Source: Dasyornis broadbenti (lineage: Eukaryota > Chordata > Aves > Passeriformes > Dasyornithidae). Taken from it: a stretch of DNA of 64,000 nucleotides. Made by a program: the position numbers and the translations under genes. The DNA lies in the NCBI GenBank assembly GCA_013397935.1, contig VZRN01000659.1:1326615-1390614 (forward strand), given 5' to 3'. The stretch's first letter is position 1; the number at the start of each line of letters is the position of its first letter. Positions 1 to 12,500 of this stretch are shown piece by piece. The notes under the pieces are model-generated. The model saw nothing but the letters and a program-made list of their open reading frames with translations, was not told the origin of the DNA and did not search any database.

Positions 1-150
1 AGAGGGGATCCCGCCGCCCCCGGCCGGGAGAGAGGGGAGGCACCGCCGGCAGAGGGGATCCCGCCGCCCCCGGCCGGGAGAGAGGGGAGGCACCGCCGGG
101 AGTTGGGGTCCCACCGCCCAGCCCGGGAAAAGGACGGGAATCACTGCCAA
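1..150. repeat. GC-rich tandem repeat, 50-bp unit
   Basis: Bases 1-50 and 51-100 are the same 50-bp unit, differing only at the last base. Bases 101-150 are a diverged third copy with the same spacing of GGGGTCCC-like and CCGGGA-like blocks, and a fourth partial copy may follow to about 186. The array is cut by the window edge, so its true copy number is unknown. Confidence 0.85.
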
Positions 151-300
151 GAGCTGGGATCCCCCCGCGCCCATGTGCTTCCTGCCTGGCCCGCGGGAGG
201 GGTCGTTTGCCTCCTCTGCCAGCCCTGCGGGAGATGCAGCAGCCGGAGGGACGGCGGCCGGAACGCCCCGCAGAGTTACGTGAAATAAGTGCCTGGGAGC
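1..300. promoter_or_regulatory. CpG-rich patch, possible promoter
   Basis: The first 300 bases are strongly GC- and CpG-rich, while the sequence beyond about 300 is AT-rich. In vertebrates the gene downstream of GCC2 is LIMS1, transcribed in the same direction, so this could be a LIMS1 promoter cut by the window edge. That is inference from gene order. I found no LIM-domain exon here, and the CpG density may simply come from the tandem repeat. Confidence 0.3.
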
Positions 301-1274
301 GTCTGTTGCTGGTTTTGGTTTTTTGGCCTTTTTTTTTTTTTCTTTTTCCAGAACAGAAAATTGCTGTCAAAACAATTCCAAGTATTTTCACTGTTTCCTA
401 TACGTGGTTGCGTCGTGCAGGATTACTTGTAGCAAGAAGCTGTCGCCTCGCCTTGGGGCGCCAAATATGCTTAGGTGAATTTTGCTGGAGCCAGAGTCCG
501 TTTTTAGTCAACATTATTTAAACATGTAATAGCAATAACAAGCAATGGCGTGGGGAGCACCTCACCAGGCTTAGCAGTTTAGAAAGTAAATGTAAGAAAG
601 TTACCTTCAACACTGCCAAACCTGGGGCCAAACCTTCGGCTTTACTTGGAGAGAAGAGACCTCATTCCAAACCAGGCAAGTTTCAAAGGCAGACCTTTGG
701 ACAAATGAAAGGAGCATAATAGAAAAGGTGGGATTATTGAGCTGTCTGTATCACCACCCATTGCCGTCCTTAATACCAGAACAAGGAAGTGGCGTGCTGG
801 AATGAAAAATGCAAATATTTGCCTGCCAGGATTAAGGAAATATCTATATGAGTCCAAGAAGACAGCTCAAGGAATATGTTAAGCCAGTGAAAATCAGCAT
901 AGACAGGTATGAGTGAGCATAGATCAGAAAGAACAATTCAAACTGTGTACATGGAGCACATCTACTTTGGTATCCATTAGAACCAGGAAAATAATGTAAA
1001 TTTTTTGGACTATGATGCACAAAAGTTATTTGATGGCTGTGCCATAAGAATGGTTCTAGAGAGAACTACAGCTGTAGAAACACAAAAACATCAGACTGTC
1101 TGTAGGACTTTTGTTTGTTTATTTGTTATTTTGCACCTTGACATGGTTCAGTTTTGCTTGCGATGTTGAGGAATCAAACACATCAAAACTTTCACATCAC
1201 AAGGAATACATTTCTGCACAAAGAGGAAAATAAAGTATATGGCTGAAAAGGGAAGGGATGTTAAGCCATTCGAG
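301..1274. other. intergenic, no gene seen
   Basis: AT-rich sequence with a T-run near 329-343. The short open frames have no recognisable protein similarity and no convincing splice context. Confidence 0.6.
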
Positions 1275-1820
1275 GGGGACGTGATCCTTCCCCTTTACTC
1301 AGCACTGGTTAAGCCACACTTGGAGGGCTGAGTCCATTTCTGGGCTTCCCAGCACAAAAAGACATGGACATAATGGAAAGAGTCCATCAAATTGCTACTA
1401 AGACTGCTAAGAGATCAGAGCACCCCTCCTATGAGGAGAGACAGAGAGCTGGGACTGTTCAGCTCGGAGAAGAGAAGGTTCAGAGAGATCTTGCAGATTA
1501 ATAAAAATATCTAAAAGAGAGAGTACAAGGAAGACAGAGGCAGTATCTTTTCAGTGGTGTCCAGTGACAGAACCAGAGGCAGGGGAAACAAACTGAAACA
1601 CAGGAGTTTCTCTCTGAACATCAGGGAAAAAGTTTTCAATGTGAGAGTGACTGAACACTGGGAGAGGTTGTCTGTGTAGTCTCCATCCATGAAGATACTC
1701 CATAGCTGTCTGAATGTGATCCCAGGATTCTGGCTGTAGGTAGTCCTGCTTGAACAGAGAGGTTGGACAAGTGACCTCCAAAGTTGCCTGCCAACCTCAA
1801 CAATGGTGTGATTCTGTTGA
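1275..1820 (+). mobile_element. CR1 LINE fragment
   Basis: This is a diverged 3' portion of a CR1 retrotransposon in plus orientation. It has the typical run of a TCAGCACTGGTTAAGCCACA-like block, a GAGAGACAGAGAGCTGGGACT-like block, and a tail reading GAGGTTGGACAAGTGACCTCC and ending near GTGATTCTGTTGA. It is 5' truncated, as most genomic CR1 copies are. Confidence 0.85.
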
Positions 1821-3225
1821 AAAACCAATCACACTCCCCATTAATAAACCCCCCCACAAAACAGCCAAGCCCACCAAACCCAACTCCAAAACACTGACCC
1901 ATTTTAAATGAGTCTGTCAGCTAAATTTCCTTGTATCATCTAAATAAGTAAGTACTCATTCTGTGCCAGCTGAAGGTAATACAACTCTTTTCGTGTTTCT
2001 GTAATCTGCTTTGGGCAGTCTGCCATTACTTGTAAGCAGCTTCATGAATGTCTTTAATTAACCTTAGCTTGTCTGCAAGGATTTCAGGGTCTCTCCCATT
2101 GCCAGTCCTCCTGGGGAGTTGTACAAGGTGATTGTCCCTGGCTGCTGAGCCCAGCTGAAGAGCAGCACCTCTGACCAGCACAGCCTGAAATGGTGGGGAG
2201 GTGGCTGGGCAGGCGTACAACTACCAGGGCAGCAAACTTCAAAACAGTAAATTCTGGAAATAATTAACAGGCAGTGCCAGCCAACAAGCAGAGTCATTGT
2301 GGTGCTTCCTTTGGAGAGCACATTAATAGGTTTAACAGCAAGTGAATTGCACCATGTGCAGTTTTCCAGTGCTTTTAAAGATGAAATCCCTAAAGCCTGG
2401 TCTGCGAGCAATATAATCTCAAAGTAGCAAAGGCATTCTCATGAAGAGTGGGAGAGCCTTCCCCAAACATGTACAAATGCCAAACCCTAAGTACTAGCAG
2501 CTTTTGGAAACATTGCACCAGGAAAAGCCAGGAATTCAGTTTCACAGTTTGCCTCCCCAGGCTCTGCGCTCTTTGCAGCGAGTTTGTGCCTTGGGGTCTG
2601 ATTTAAACTTTTGTTTCGTCTTGCTGTACAACAGAAATAAAAATTCTTAATTGTTATTAATTGTCCTTTACATAATATTAGAGCATGCTGGTATTCTAAT
2701 TAACTTGTAAAATTCAGTCCAGAATACTTAGGCAAGTAATTTAATAGATTCACAAAACACACCCTACAGACCCAAAAGAAGATCATTCCTTCCATAATCC
2801 AGGCTATGACCATTTTTTTCCTACACAGTTGAAAAAAAATATGGTAATTTGCCTACTTACTTCTGCTTACAAACCCATCACAAAGTTTAATATTCTGCTG
2901 CTAATGTACTTGGCATCAAGTAGAGAAGTGCCATTATCCCCGGCAGGCAAGTCAGGAAATAGAGACAGAGAAAGTGAAATTCAATTCATAAAGGAAGCAT
3001 GTGGCAAAGCAGGGTATTTGGACTCCATGTCTCCAGACTAGCATATTAATCACAAAATTAATGTTGTTTTTTTTTCCCCTCTCATCTCTTCCTTGTAGAC
3101 TAGAGTAAAATGCAGTTTTAAGTAGGCATATGCTTTTGATGTTCTGTTTCCAGAGCACTTTACATTTTCCATCACTGTTGAAATGCCAAACTTACTGTAC
3201 TGCAGCTGGCAGTGGCACTTTAGTG
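1821..3225. other. intergenic, no gene seen
   Basis: No coding exon, RNA gene or clear repeat could be recognised. The open frames on the minus strand at 2026-2411 lack family resemblance. Confidence 0.55.
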
Positions 3226-3303
3226 ACGTGGACTTGGCAGTGCAGGTTAACAGTTGGATCCTTTGATCTTTGAGGTTTTCTCCAACCTAAATGATTCTGT
3301 CAC
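3226..3303 (+). mobile_element. CR1 3' tail fragment
   Basis: A short piece resembling the extreme 3' end of CR1: TTGGATCCTTTGATCTTTGAGG, then TCCAACCTAAATGATTCTGTCA. Only the tail is preserved. Confidence 0.6.
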
Positions 3304-3434
3304 TCTTAAGTGACAGCACAGAGCCTTTACCTATTTAGAGCTAAGCGCATGATCAACTTCGTCGACACTAAACAAGGCCACTATTTTAGGCCTGAGGAAG
3401 AAGTGAGAAAGGAAGAGTTATTGGGGGCAGATGA

Positions 3435-3463
3435 TCAATTGATTAATTCAATTAATCAATTGA
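3435..3463. repeat. perfect AT-rich palindrome
   Basis: A 14-base arm (3435-3448) is followed by one base and its exact reverse complement (3450-3463). It lies in intergenic sequence and could extrude as a cruciform. No function can be assigned. Confidence 0.9.
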
Positions 3464-6400
3464 ATAAATAAGTTTTGACCACTGTTTGATATTTCTAAAA
3501 AACTTTGCTATTATTAAAAACAATGTATAGTTTGCTCAGAATACTAGAAGACTTATTTTAGTGATCATTCTGACATACATGTAAAAAGAATCATATTTCT
3601 GCTTCATGCATTTTAGGCACACCTAGTATATTTGGCATCACTGTTTCTTGGAAGAGGAAAGGAGACTGCAAAACCAAGGATATAACTTCTATTGATCCAT
3701 CTCAAACCTCTGCAAAATTGATCAATAAAATTCCATATTTAGCAGCATAAATTTCTGCCTCATGACAAGATCAGTACTTGGACAGACACAGTAAAGGCTA
3801 ATGAGAAAAACTGATGGCAGCACCACAAAACAAGTACTTCAAGAAATAATGACTCTTGGACAGCATTACTTTCACATTATTACTCTCACATTTTTAGTAA
3901 AAGTGTGTAATTTTTCTGTTTCAAGCTTTTTATCACTGCAATGCCCATCTTTCCCAGAATGGTACAAAATCTATCCTTAGCTTTTTTGCATTTTCTGAAA
4001 ATCCTCTTCCTGCAAGATACCCACTATCCCCCATCACTCTGCAAACAACTGGTTTAACCAGTTTCCAAGAGAAAGGCTGATGGCTAGTTAGGACAGGGAT
4101 AGAGAGCTGCCACATCAACAGGAGCTGTTTCAAGTTTCTATCACCACCATCTGTTTTTCTCCCCACTGTTCCTGAGGCTGTAGCCCTCTGCCCCTGGAGT
4201 GGAGGGACTACCCATCTGTCCCCCTGCAAAGACTGGCAGCTTCATGTGGACTGCTGCAGCTGCAGGTTTAAGTAAATGCTGTGACTAGATGTGAGAGGAA
4301 CATTAACTAGCCTGTATAAATATTTGGATGCAAAAGCCAAAATGATACGATTGGCCTTCTCCCTTGCCAAGAGCAATGCTGAGCATCAGCAACTTAGCTC
4401 CACAAAGGGGAGTAACAACAGTAAAACTGTATTTGGGTAAAAGCCTTTTTCTGGAACTCTGTAATGGTTTTCTATGGTTTTGATTTTTGAGATGCTCTGC
4501 ATGCTGCAAAGGGCAAGAGAGCCAAGAGCTAATATGTACCTCCCCTCCAGAAATAGTCTGAGCATTCTCAGAACAAGCTTCGATTTTCAGGCAATGGAAC
4601 AATAAATGCCACTTAAATCCTGTACTTACACAGCACTGCTATCCAATGTCTATCAATTTAAAACACTTTCAGAGGCTGCTGTGGGAGGACTGGGACTGTG
4701 CCCATGCCCGAAAGAGCACACTGCTTTTTACACTGATTACATTTGACTTGGATATTTAAGAAGCCTTCAGGCATTCAACTGACAGCAAAAAATTAAATGA
4801 TTTGCTAATACAAAGGCATGCTGAATTGTTGGAGTGGTAACTGATGTGCATTTCCATACTTGTTTTACTCTTCTCAGTCCTCACTCTTCAATCCACCCTG
4901 AGTTCTCAGGATGAGCCTGAGAAACACAGAACAGGTAGGAAAGGAAGGAAGGTCCAGAATCTAAGATGCCCCTTCTCATCCTTTTACAACCATACGCTAA
5001 TTTTAATCAAACTCAGTTTAAAAAGTAGTCATGTTATTTCCCTTCCCCATAGCATATGCACATTCATGTGAAAGCTGTTAGAAGTTGACTGGAAGTATCA
5101 GGCTCTCGTTTTTGACTCTTACATCCATTTATTATGTCTTCTTTTCACAGCTTATGATCCCCTCTCTGACCATGTATTTGTGTAATAAGCATGGTCTAAG
5201 AAAAATGGTTGGCAAGAAGATAAACACACCAACCTCTCACTTAAATCCAACCTAACACCTCTTCATCCATTGAGCATGTAATCTTTGCACTAGGACAACT
5301 ATGCAGATAAAGAAAAATTATCACAGGGTATTAGGGAAGAGGTAATGATGTCCATTTCAAAGCTGAGTGCTGATTTATAAGGTAGTTAGCATGCAAACAC
5401 AGTAAGTGCAATCCTGCTAACAAGGCCATTAATAGCTTCTGCATCCCTCCTCTCCTTCATGTCACATATTGTCAGATTGCTGATGACAACCTGGTTAACA
5501 TTTGAAGTAATTTAAATGAGCTTATTTTAATACTGATTTTTTTTTTCTAAAAAACCCATAACAAACCAATTTCTTTTCTGTTCAAACAGAAGAATCCATT
5601 GCTGTAGTTGTCTTCCAAAGTAAAGGCTGTGGATACTATACTGGATCCATACAATACAATGGTACACACCCCTTGTTTTCTACACTGAAACCTGAGTAGC
5701 ATTTCCTCAGGTAAGAACAGGCATTCAGGGGAAAAAAGAAAAGGCACTCTGTTGAGTAAAGGTGAATTTTATTGAAGTGATAGCCACATGAAAAGGCCAC
5801 CAAAGATATTATTTCCAAAGAAAATACTTATCTATCCAGACTAGCAATTCTGAGATTACTACAACAAATATATTTTTACCTCTTCATACATTTGGTTTCT
5901 CAGCTTGTGAGTGGTGACTGTTATTTGCAAGGCTCCTACGCGAGATATTTTCACAGTACCAACACTAGTAGAACTAGCAGGTAGTTTAGGAAGTATTGGT
6001 GCACTGGGTGAAGCCAAGGCATAAGCTAAACGAAGCACGTGTGTTTAAGCAGCCTTCAAAGTCACTTAGTACAAACTAAGAAGAGTTTTTAGGCATTCCT
6101 CCATAATTTCACACTATATCGTCTGTTATCACAGCAAAAGGATGGAGGGAGATAGACAAAGGAAGATTTAAATTTAGAAAATAATCTAACCCTATATTCT
6201 CACAGTTACACATTGGGGAAGGAGGGTCATGAAAAAAAAGCAACTTTACTGTCTTATGTGTCATTTCTAACATGCTTCCCTTTAGCCATCCTGAACCCCA
6301 AATTCAACAGGCCACATCTGTAGAACAGCCTGAAAAGCTCTGATCTTTTTCAGCTGGAGCACTTTTCGCTTGCACAGATGAGTCTCCCTTCTGGGTAAAG

Positions 6401-7230
6401 GGAACATGAAAGACATATAACCCGTTTCTAAGTTAGCATTAGGTAGCTAAAAATTTAGCCACAGTGCACATGCAGGATTGGGAATGTTGAATCACTCCCA
6501 TTTTTGGTATTTAATTAATATATACTCTGCATAGTGATAGCAGAATCTTCATTACTATTATTATTATTATTACTATGCCCTCCTTAGGCTTGGGGCTGAA
6601 GGCAGGCTGACAAAAGACGAAAATTGGTCCTAAGCTTATAAACATTTTGGGCAAGGGTGACATTTTCTGTGAAACATTCTAATAAATGTGGCACTGTAAA
6701 GCAAACAAAAAGAACCAGAAAGCAAAATCAGCACAGTGCTCTTCCAAAAAAGAGCACCACAGTATATCAAGAAGCAGCAGTACTATTTAAAACTTTAAAC
6801 TGCTTTTTGAAAGCAAATCACAGCTACAATGCTGTACATTACAAATGCAAATATATAACATATAAAAAGTTTTCTATGCAAAATAATCCTGTTTCCAGTT
6901 CACATTCTTCTATGCCATTTACTGCAGGTGTCTACTAAACTTTGATATATTTACTTACAGTCAGTTTATTGCCACATAGGTAAGTTCTGGCAATCTTAGC
7001 AACAGAAAACAGTTTAGTAACAATTATTAAAATATTTTTACATTAATTAAGATCTCAATCTTCCATTGTAAAAGAAAAAAATATATTAATATTAATGCAA
7101 GTTGTTCACTACATTCATAAGTACAGTACTCAAGTTTTACTAAAAACAGTGAGCATGCAATTCAGACTTGAAAGAAGTCAATAAGCAACTGGTATTTAAT
7201 ACAGCCAGTGATATATGTTACTTGCATACT
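3464..7230. other. intergenic or distal GCC2 3' flank
   Basis: AT-rich sequence without recognisable exons. It holds a short ATT microsatellite at 6556-6573. Minus-strand AATAAA signals occur at 6965-6970 and 5768-5773, so a long GCC2 3' UTR isoform could reach into this stretch, but the sequence alone cannot decide. Confidence 0.5.
6556..6573. repeat. ATT microsatellite
   Basis: About six uninterrupted ATT trinucleotides on the plus strand. Confidence 0.9.
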
Positions 7231-9436
7231 TTTATTCACAGCTTACAATGTTAAATAATTTACAGTTCTGAAATATGTGCATTTTAAGAGGAACTTGTCA
7301 CAGCTCTTTAGCAATAGCGAAGACTAAATTGGGTCAGCTGCAAACAGAGTGTGAACTAAGTAAGACAAAGCCATACCCTTCTACTTCATGTGCCTCCATT
7401 GTTAAAATCACAGCAGGAGGATGACTAGCACTTACTTTTATACATATTTCAAATCTCTCCTGCTGCTGTGTTTTGGCATTCTTTTGAGTGACATTAACCA
7501 AATCCAGCTGTGAAAGAGGAATTAGAATTCAACATCCGAGATCTGGTCCAAATCGTGAGTGCTGAAGATGTGGTAAATCATTCCAAACGCAAACACAAGA
7601 AAGCCTAAACACAGCCTCCTGTTTGCTACCTACAGACACCTAAAAGGCTCATCTCTCACACTACTGTTGATCAGTTCTGTGTTCTGCAAGTCAACAGAGA
7701 ATGTTCTCCCCAGTAGCATAAACCGTAAAGGTTTCAGTTAAAACATATATTGGAGGAGAAGGAAAAAAAAAGTGCCAAAGACACTGGAAAGGAATTAAAG
7801 TACCTAAATAAAGCCTGTTGGCTTTGTTGATTGTGTACTGAAATACATACAACAAGCAAAAAGTTAAACCAAAAGCACACTGAACAGTTTATTCTCAACA
7901 TGTTGCCATTCTGTTGTTCATATGTTCAGATTAATCTCAGCCTGAAATAAGGCAATATTAAAGGAACAAGCATGTTTTCCTCAGAGCCTGAGCTAAGATA
8001 GGAAAGGAAGAACCCTATGTAGTATTGATATGTGTACCAGGGAAAGACTCTCTGTAAAACAGCACAGGGAACATGAAAATATGAGTGAAAAAGACAGAAA
8101 GACTCTGGTTTAAACATAAGTAGGATTCAAACACATGTGTATGCTTTTTCAAAACCTTACAAATAAATTAAGATGATGAAAGGCATTATGGACTGTAAAG
8201 GGGAGAAGACAACTGAAGGTTAAAAAAGGTGCCATGTTGATAATAGAAGCAGAGATGGTAGAAATTTATTTTTCTTGGAAAAAACCCCACAACATTCTGT
8301 TGAGTAACTTGGAACAGAGATCATCTCATCTGTGCAAAAGACCTGTGCAAACAATGTACACACACCCAGGTAAGTGAGAGAACGGTGTAAGATCTTCAGT
8401 CATTAGAACATTTAAAAGATGCATCTATTGACAAAAGTTTCATTATTTACTCTCAGAAGTTAATGTTAGGAGTCTGACCTGTAGGCTCAGATTCTTTCTT
8501 TAGTGTCTTTGATATGACTAAGTCAGTAGCAGTACTCTTGTCATCCAAGTACAGACATCACTACAGTAAAGGAACATTTCTTCTGGTCTTTTCCACAAAC
8601 TTCCAACCTCAGGTTAAGAATCCCTAGCTTAAGCCCTTTCTCCCAAAGCTTCAGCTCACTTAGGTCTGAGTCTTGGAGTACTATCCTAAGGCTTCCATAG
8701 ATGCCATTAATCTCTACTACAGTACCATGTCCAGAAGTGACAAGCACTGTAATTTCATATAGATTTTTGCACCCTCTACATTTAGTGAACTGTTGCCTTC
8801 ATGTTTTGCAAAAAAACCCCAAACAAACAAACAAACAAAAAAAAAAAAAAAGAAAAAAAGAAAACAACAAAACCAAAAAAACAAAGACTAAAACTTTAAA
8901 GCAGAAAATGCCCTTGCTGTTTCTTAATTATCTTACATTTTGTAGCCATCACAAGAGAGGAAATAATTTTAAATTTCTTAAATGTGCAGAGAATAACACT
9001 AACCATACACATTAGCTAGCTGACAACGATATGTGAAAGCAACTGTAAACACTTTGAATCTAACGCTTTAAATCTAAAGTCTAGTTATTCCAGTTAATAT
9101 ATCAAATCAAATTTTTAAACTGGTATTAAAAGAGCTATCATAGATTTGACAAATTCTATTTCCAGGCAACTTGCAATTAATTTATCACTTCTCATAGTTC
9201 TCATTATCACCTTTAACATTTACAAGAAAAGTAGTCCACTGCTGCCAGAGCATAATATAGGACTATCTTTCAGAGCTACTGCAGGCTTCTTTCTTAGAAG
9301 AGCCTAAAAAACTGAAAATAACACACAAAAATAGAACCCTGTAGTTCAATGCTACAACACCAACAGATCTTCTACAGTAAGATTTCTCGGTTTTGCAGTT
9401 GTGGAATGTGTTTAAAGAGTCAGTGTTTCCACTGTT
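7231..9436 (-). other. GCC2: GCC2 3' UTR or 3' flank, poly(A) candidates
   Basis: This sequence follows the GCC2 stop codon. The minus strand carries AATAAA hexamers at 8265-8270, 7888-7893 and 7231-7236, any of which could end the transcript. An A-rich CAAA-type low-complexity run lies at about 8817-8880. The poly(A) site actually used is not visible from sequence alone. Confidence 0.4.
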
Positions 9437-9507
9437 TTATCGAAGTCCTGACCAGCTGTGGAGGTATGAAGCCCACCCAGAGGGCCGTGAGGTACTCTCT
9501 TCCTCAC
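9437..9507 (-). CDS. GCC2: GCC2 exon 23, C-terminus and stop
   Basis: Encodes EEESTSRPSGWASYLHSWSG then LR and TAA. The aromatic tail WASYLHSWSGLR is the invariant vertebrate GCC2 C-terminus. CAG acceptor at 9508-9510. Confidence 0.96.
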
Positions 9508-12500
9508 CTGAAGGAGGAAAAAAACGTAGTTTGTATTATGTTAGACATTTGTTATGTTAGACATTGCATCATTTGGTTACATGACCTTGCCCCCACTCCT
9601 TGCCTTTATCCTTTTTCAAATGCTGTCCTCAAACTTGCTGAGAAGGGAATTTATTCTTGGGCTGACAGAGAAATGGATTGTACCAAGTCCACTTTACTTT
9701 GGATACTTAAGAATGTCTGAAAAAGGTAATTTTACCACCATTCTTCAGAAAAATCCAATCAGTCTTCATTAGAGGGCCAGAACAATATCAACACGCTATA
9801 GACTTAACTTACATCTTATTTTTCCAAATGTACAGCCAAATCATGGAATGCAATACTTGAACACTTCCCTTTTTAATGTGATTTTGTTCACAAGTTTTAA
9901 GCTCTTATATGTACATGTGTTGCTTACTGTTTATACTAATTTTAAAATAAAGTATAGGTCAGTTCCTAATGAAGTACAAGAAGCTACAGTTACTGTTATT
10001 GAGAAATGACAAACAATACCTTTAAAAGTATTTTAAGGGAACAAATGCTCAAAGTATTTGAAGCAGAGACAGAACATTATTATACATAGAAATCCTGTTT
10101 TAATTTCTTGCAAATGTCTAACTCTTTTTATTTCCTTCCCTAGTTCCTTTATTTCAACAAAGAGCATATTTTCTTTACGATATTTTTGAAGTATTTGTTC
10201 TGTTTACTGAAAACTGAATAGTAACTTCACAACAAAGCAAAATGGTTTTGTGACTAGCTCATTGGCATTACGGTGCTAAGCTTTTGTTTTTTCTCAAATG
10301 TCTCCACAACAGATAGCATAGAATTTTCCTTTTTCACTTTTCCTTTTTCTTTGTGACAATATTTTGAACACCACCTACCTTGGGCAATTGCAACCAGCTT
10401 CCCCTTCTCTTCAGGGCTGAGCTGCAACATGGTGTCTATTACTGGGAGCAGCCGTTCTTTCTCGCTTCCTGATTTCAGAAATATGAACTGCAACAGAACA
10501 TTCTTCAAGTATTCTAGATTAGCCACAGACTTTTCTCTCTCTTGATTTCTTTCCAATCTTCTTATTTCATTCTTAAGAAGCTGCAGATGAGGGAAAAAAT
10601 ATGTAATACCGTTTGCTTCATTTAATAAGTAATTGAACAAAGAAGAGCTAAAAAAACCAAAGTTTTTTTTTTTAAACTTGCTTCAAAAAGATTAATGTAT
10701 GTATAGCAACATATTCAGGACAAAAATCCAGTGAAAATAAAATGCGTGATAATGCTGTAAGAAATAACTTATTATTGACTAAAAATAACATTTTTTGATA
10801 AAATTTATGCTGTACAGAGATACAATTTCATTAATAAAAGAGTAGTAACAGTTGAACAGTTAAATAATACAGAAATCTGATGATCTTCATTAAGAAACAT
10901 TTTAGAAAAAGGTTACAGAAAGAGAAACCAGACAATGCTTCTCTTGGGATTTATGGCTTTTATCTAAGTGAAAATAGATAGACCCTTTACTAAATACTAA
11001 ATTTCCAAACTCCTGAGGCTTTTATAGAAGCTGTTACTCCACACTCCTCTCCCCCTACTACCATGCCTACCCAGCTAGAAACTGTGGTGGAAAAGAAAGC
11101 CAAAACCTGAACTTGACTGTGGAAGCACTAACTAGACCTGTGAAATAAAAGCCCCTCCAAAATTAAGTTTTACATCACCAAAATTTTACAGACTGGGATT
11201 TTCTGAGAGATATTTGGTCTAAGAATCAGACCATAGAAATTAGAGCTGTCCTCACATCTCTTGTGTGTCTGCTAACCTTTATTTGTTCCATTAGGATTGC
11301 ATTGGTTGCTTCTGATTCACGAAGTAATTCATTCAAGTGATCAGCACTCTTAGTTGTTGTGTTTAGTTTCTGAATCAGTTCATCCTTGGTGAGATCTGCT
11401 TGCCACTGAGATGGTTCTGCAATTAAATGGAAAAGAAAACTAAGAGAAGGAAAAAGTATTTGCATCTACTTCATATTAACATCAGGACTTGATTAATGTA
11501 GTTTCTTATGAACAGAATTCATGCAAAGTCAGACTGCAGACTTAACAGGCATCAATGCTGCTGCTGCATGCTTATTTTCTGACCTATTTTGGTTTATATA
11601 TTAGAAAGAGTCTGGAAAAACAGTTCTAGAGTACATCAAGATACCTGATTTTAACTTGTTTCCTACCCATACATAGAGATCTTCAATAGTTATCCACAAA
11701 GTGTTCAGTAGACTTTTAAAACATGATTATATGCTACCACATATTTTTCTTGTTTTTGGAGGACTCCTAAAACATTCTTCTTCATGCTGGATTTCACTTT
11801 CCTAGAAAAAACTCTTATGAATGAAGTCCTGTTCTAAATAAGCCTCATTACGATGAACAGAAATGTTATCCTTTCATTTACAGGGTTAAACCAGCACTTA
11901 ATTGTCCCTAGTAGAGACTCATCCAGAATACAAAAATTTCTGTAACTATTCACTGACTTGCTCATCCAGTCTTTTCCCTTTAAAAGCTCAGAAATATGAC
12001 GTCTTTAAACCATTAAAACCTGTAGGAATGTTCTACTGTTAGTCCTAACTCAATGACAAAACTCTTACAAAAGTTCAGGAGAGTGTAAACTCAGTGGCAC
12101 TTAACTAGAATTGTGTCTTGCACCTAAAAACATGAAAAGACAATGCTATAAAATATTTTGAGGGCACAAACTTCTGCAACTTATGTAGGCAAGCCTTCTG
12201 AAAGTCACATTCTACCTACCAGGCTTTGCTTCTGATGAGTTCAGAAGTTGCTCCAAGGATTGAACATAGGTGCTGGCTGAGGAGACAGACTCTGTGTCTG
12301 TTGTTTCCATACCTTCTCCCTCTTCCCTAGCGACAGTGTGCACATCGAGAACAGGAAGGTCAGCGTTCCGCCGTTCTCTCAAGTTCTTCGTTGCCGGATT
12401 TGAAACAGCTGGACCTGAAAGGTACTTACTGATGTTCATATCAGAATGAAATTGGGAGGACTATTTCCTAGATGTGACTGTCTTGGATTGAGAGCGGTAC

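Noticed and set aside
8817..8880. Repetitive CAAA-type sequence suggestive of a structured array
   Set aside because: Plain low-complexity A-rich sequence, with no spacer-repeat pattern as in CRISPR and a vertebrate context.
9349..9720. 123-residue plus-strand frame
   Set aside because: Antisense shadow of the last GCC2 coding exon and its flank.
10254..10378. Extension of the GCC2 GRIP-exon frame past its donor
   Set aside because: The GTAGGT donor at 10378 and the exact match of the next exon to the conserved GCC2 C-terminus show that the extension is intronic.
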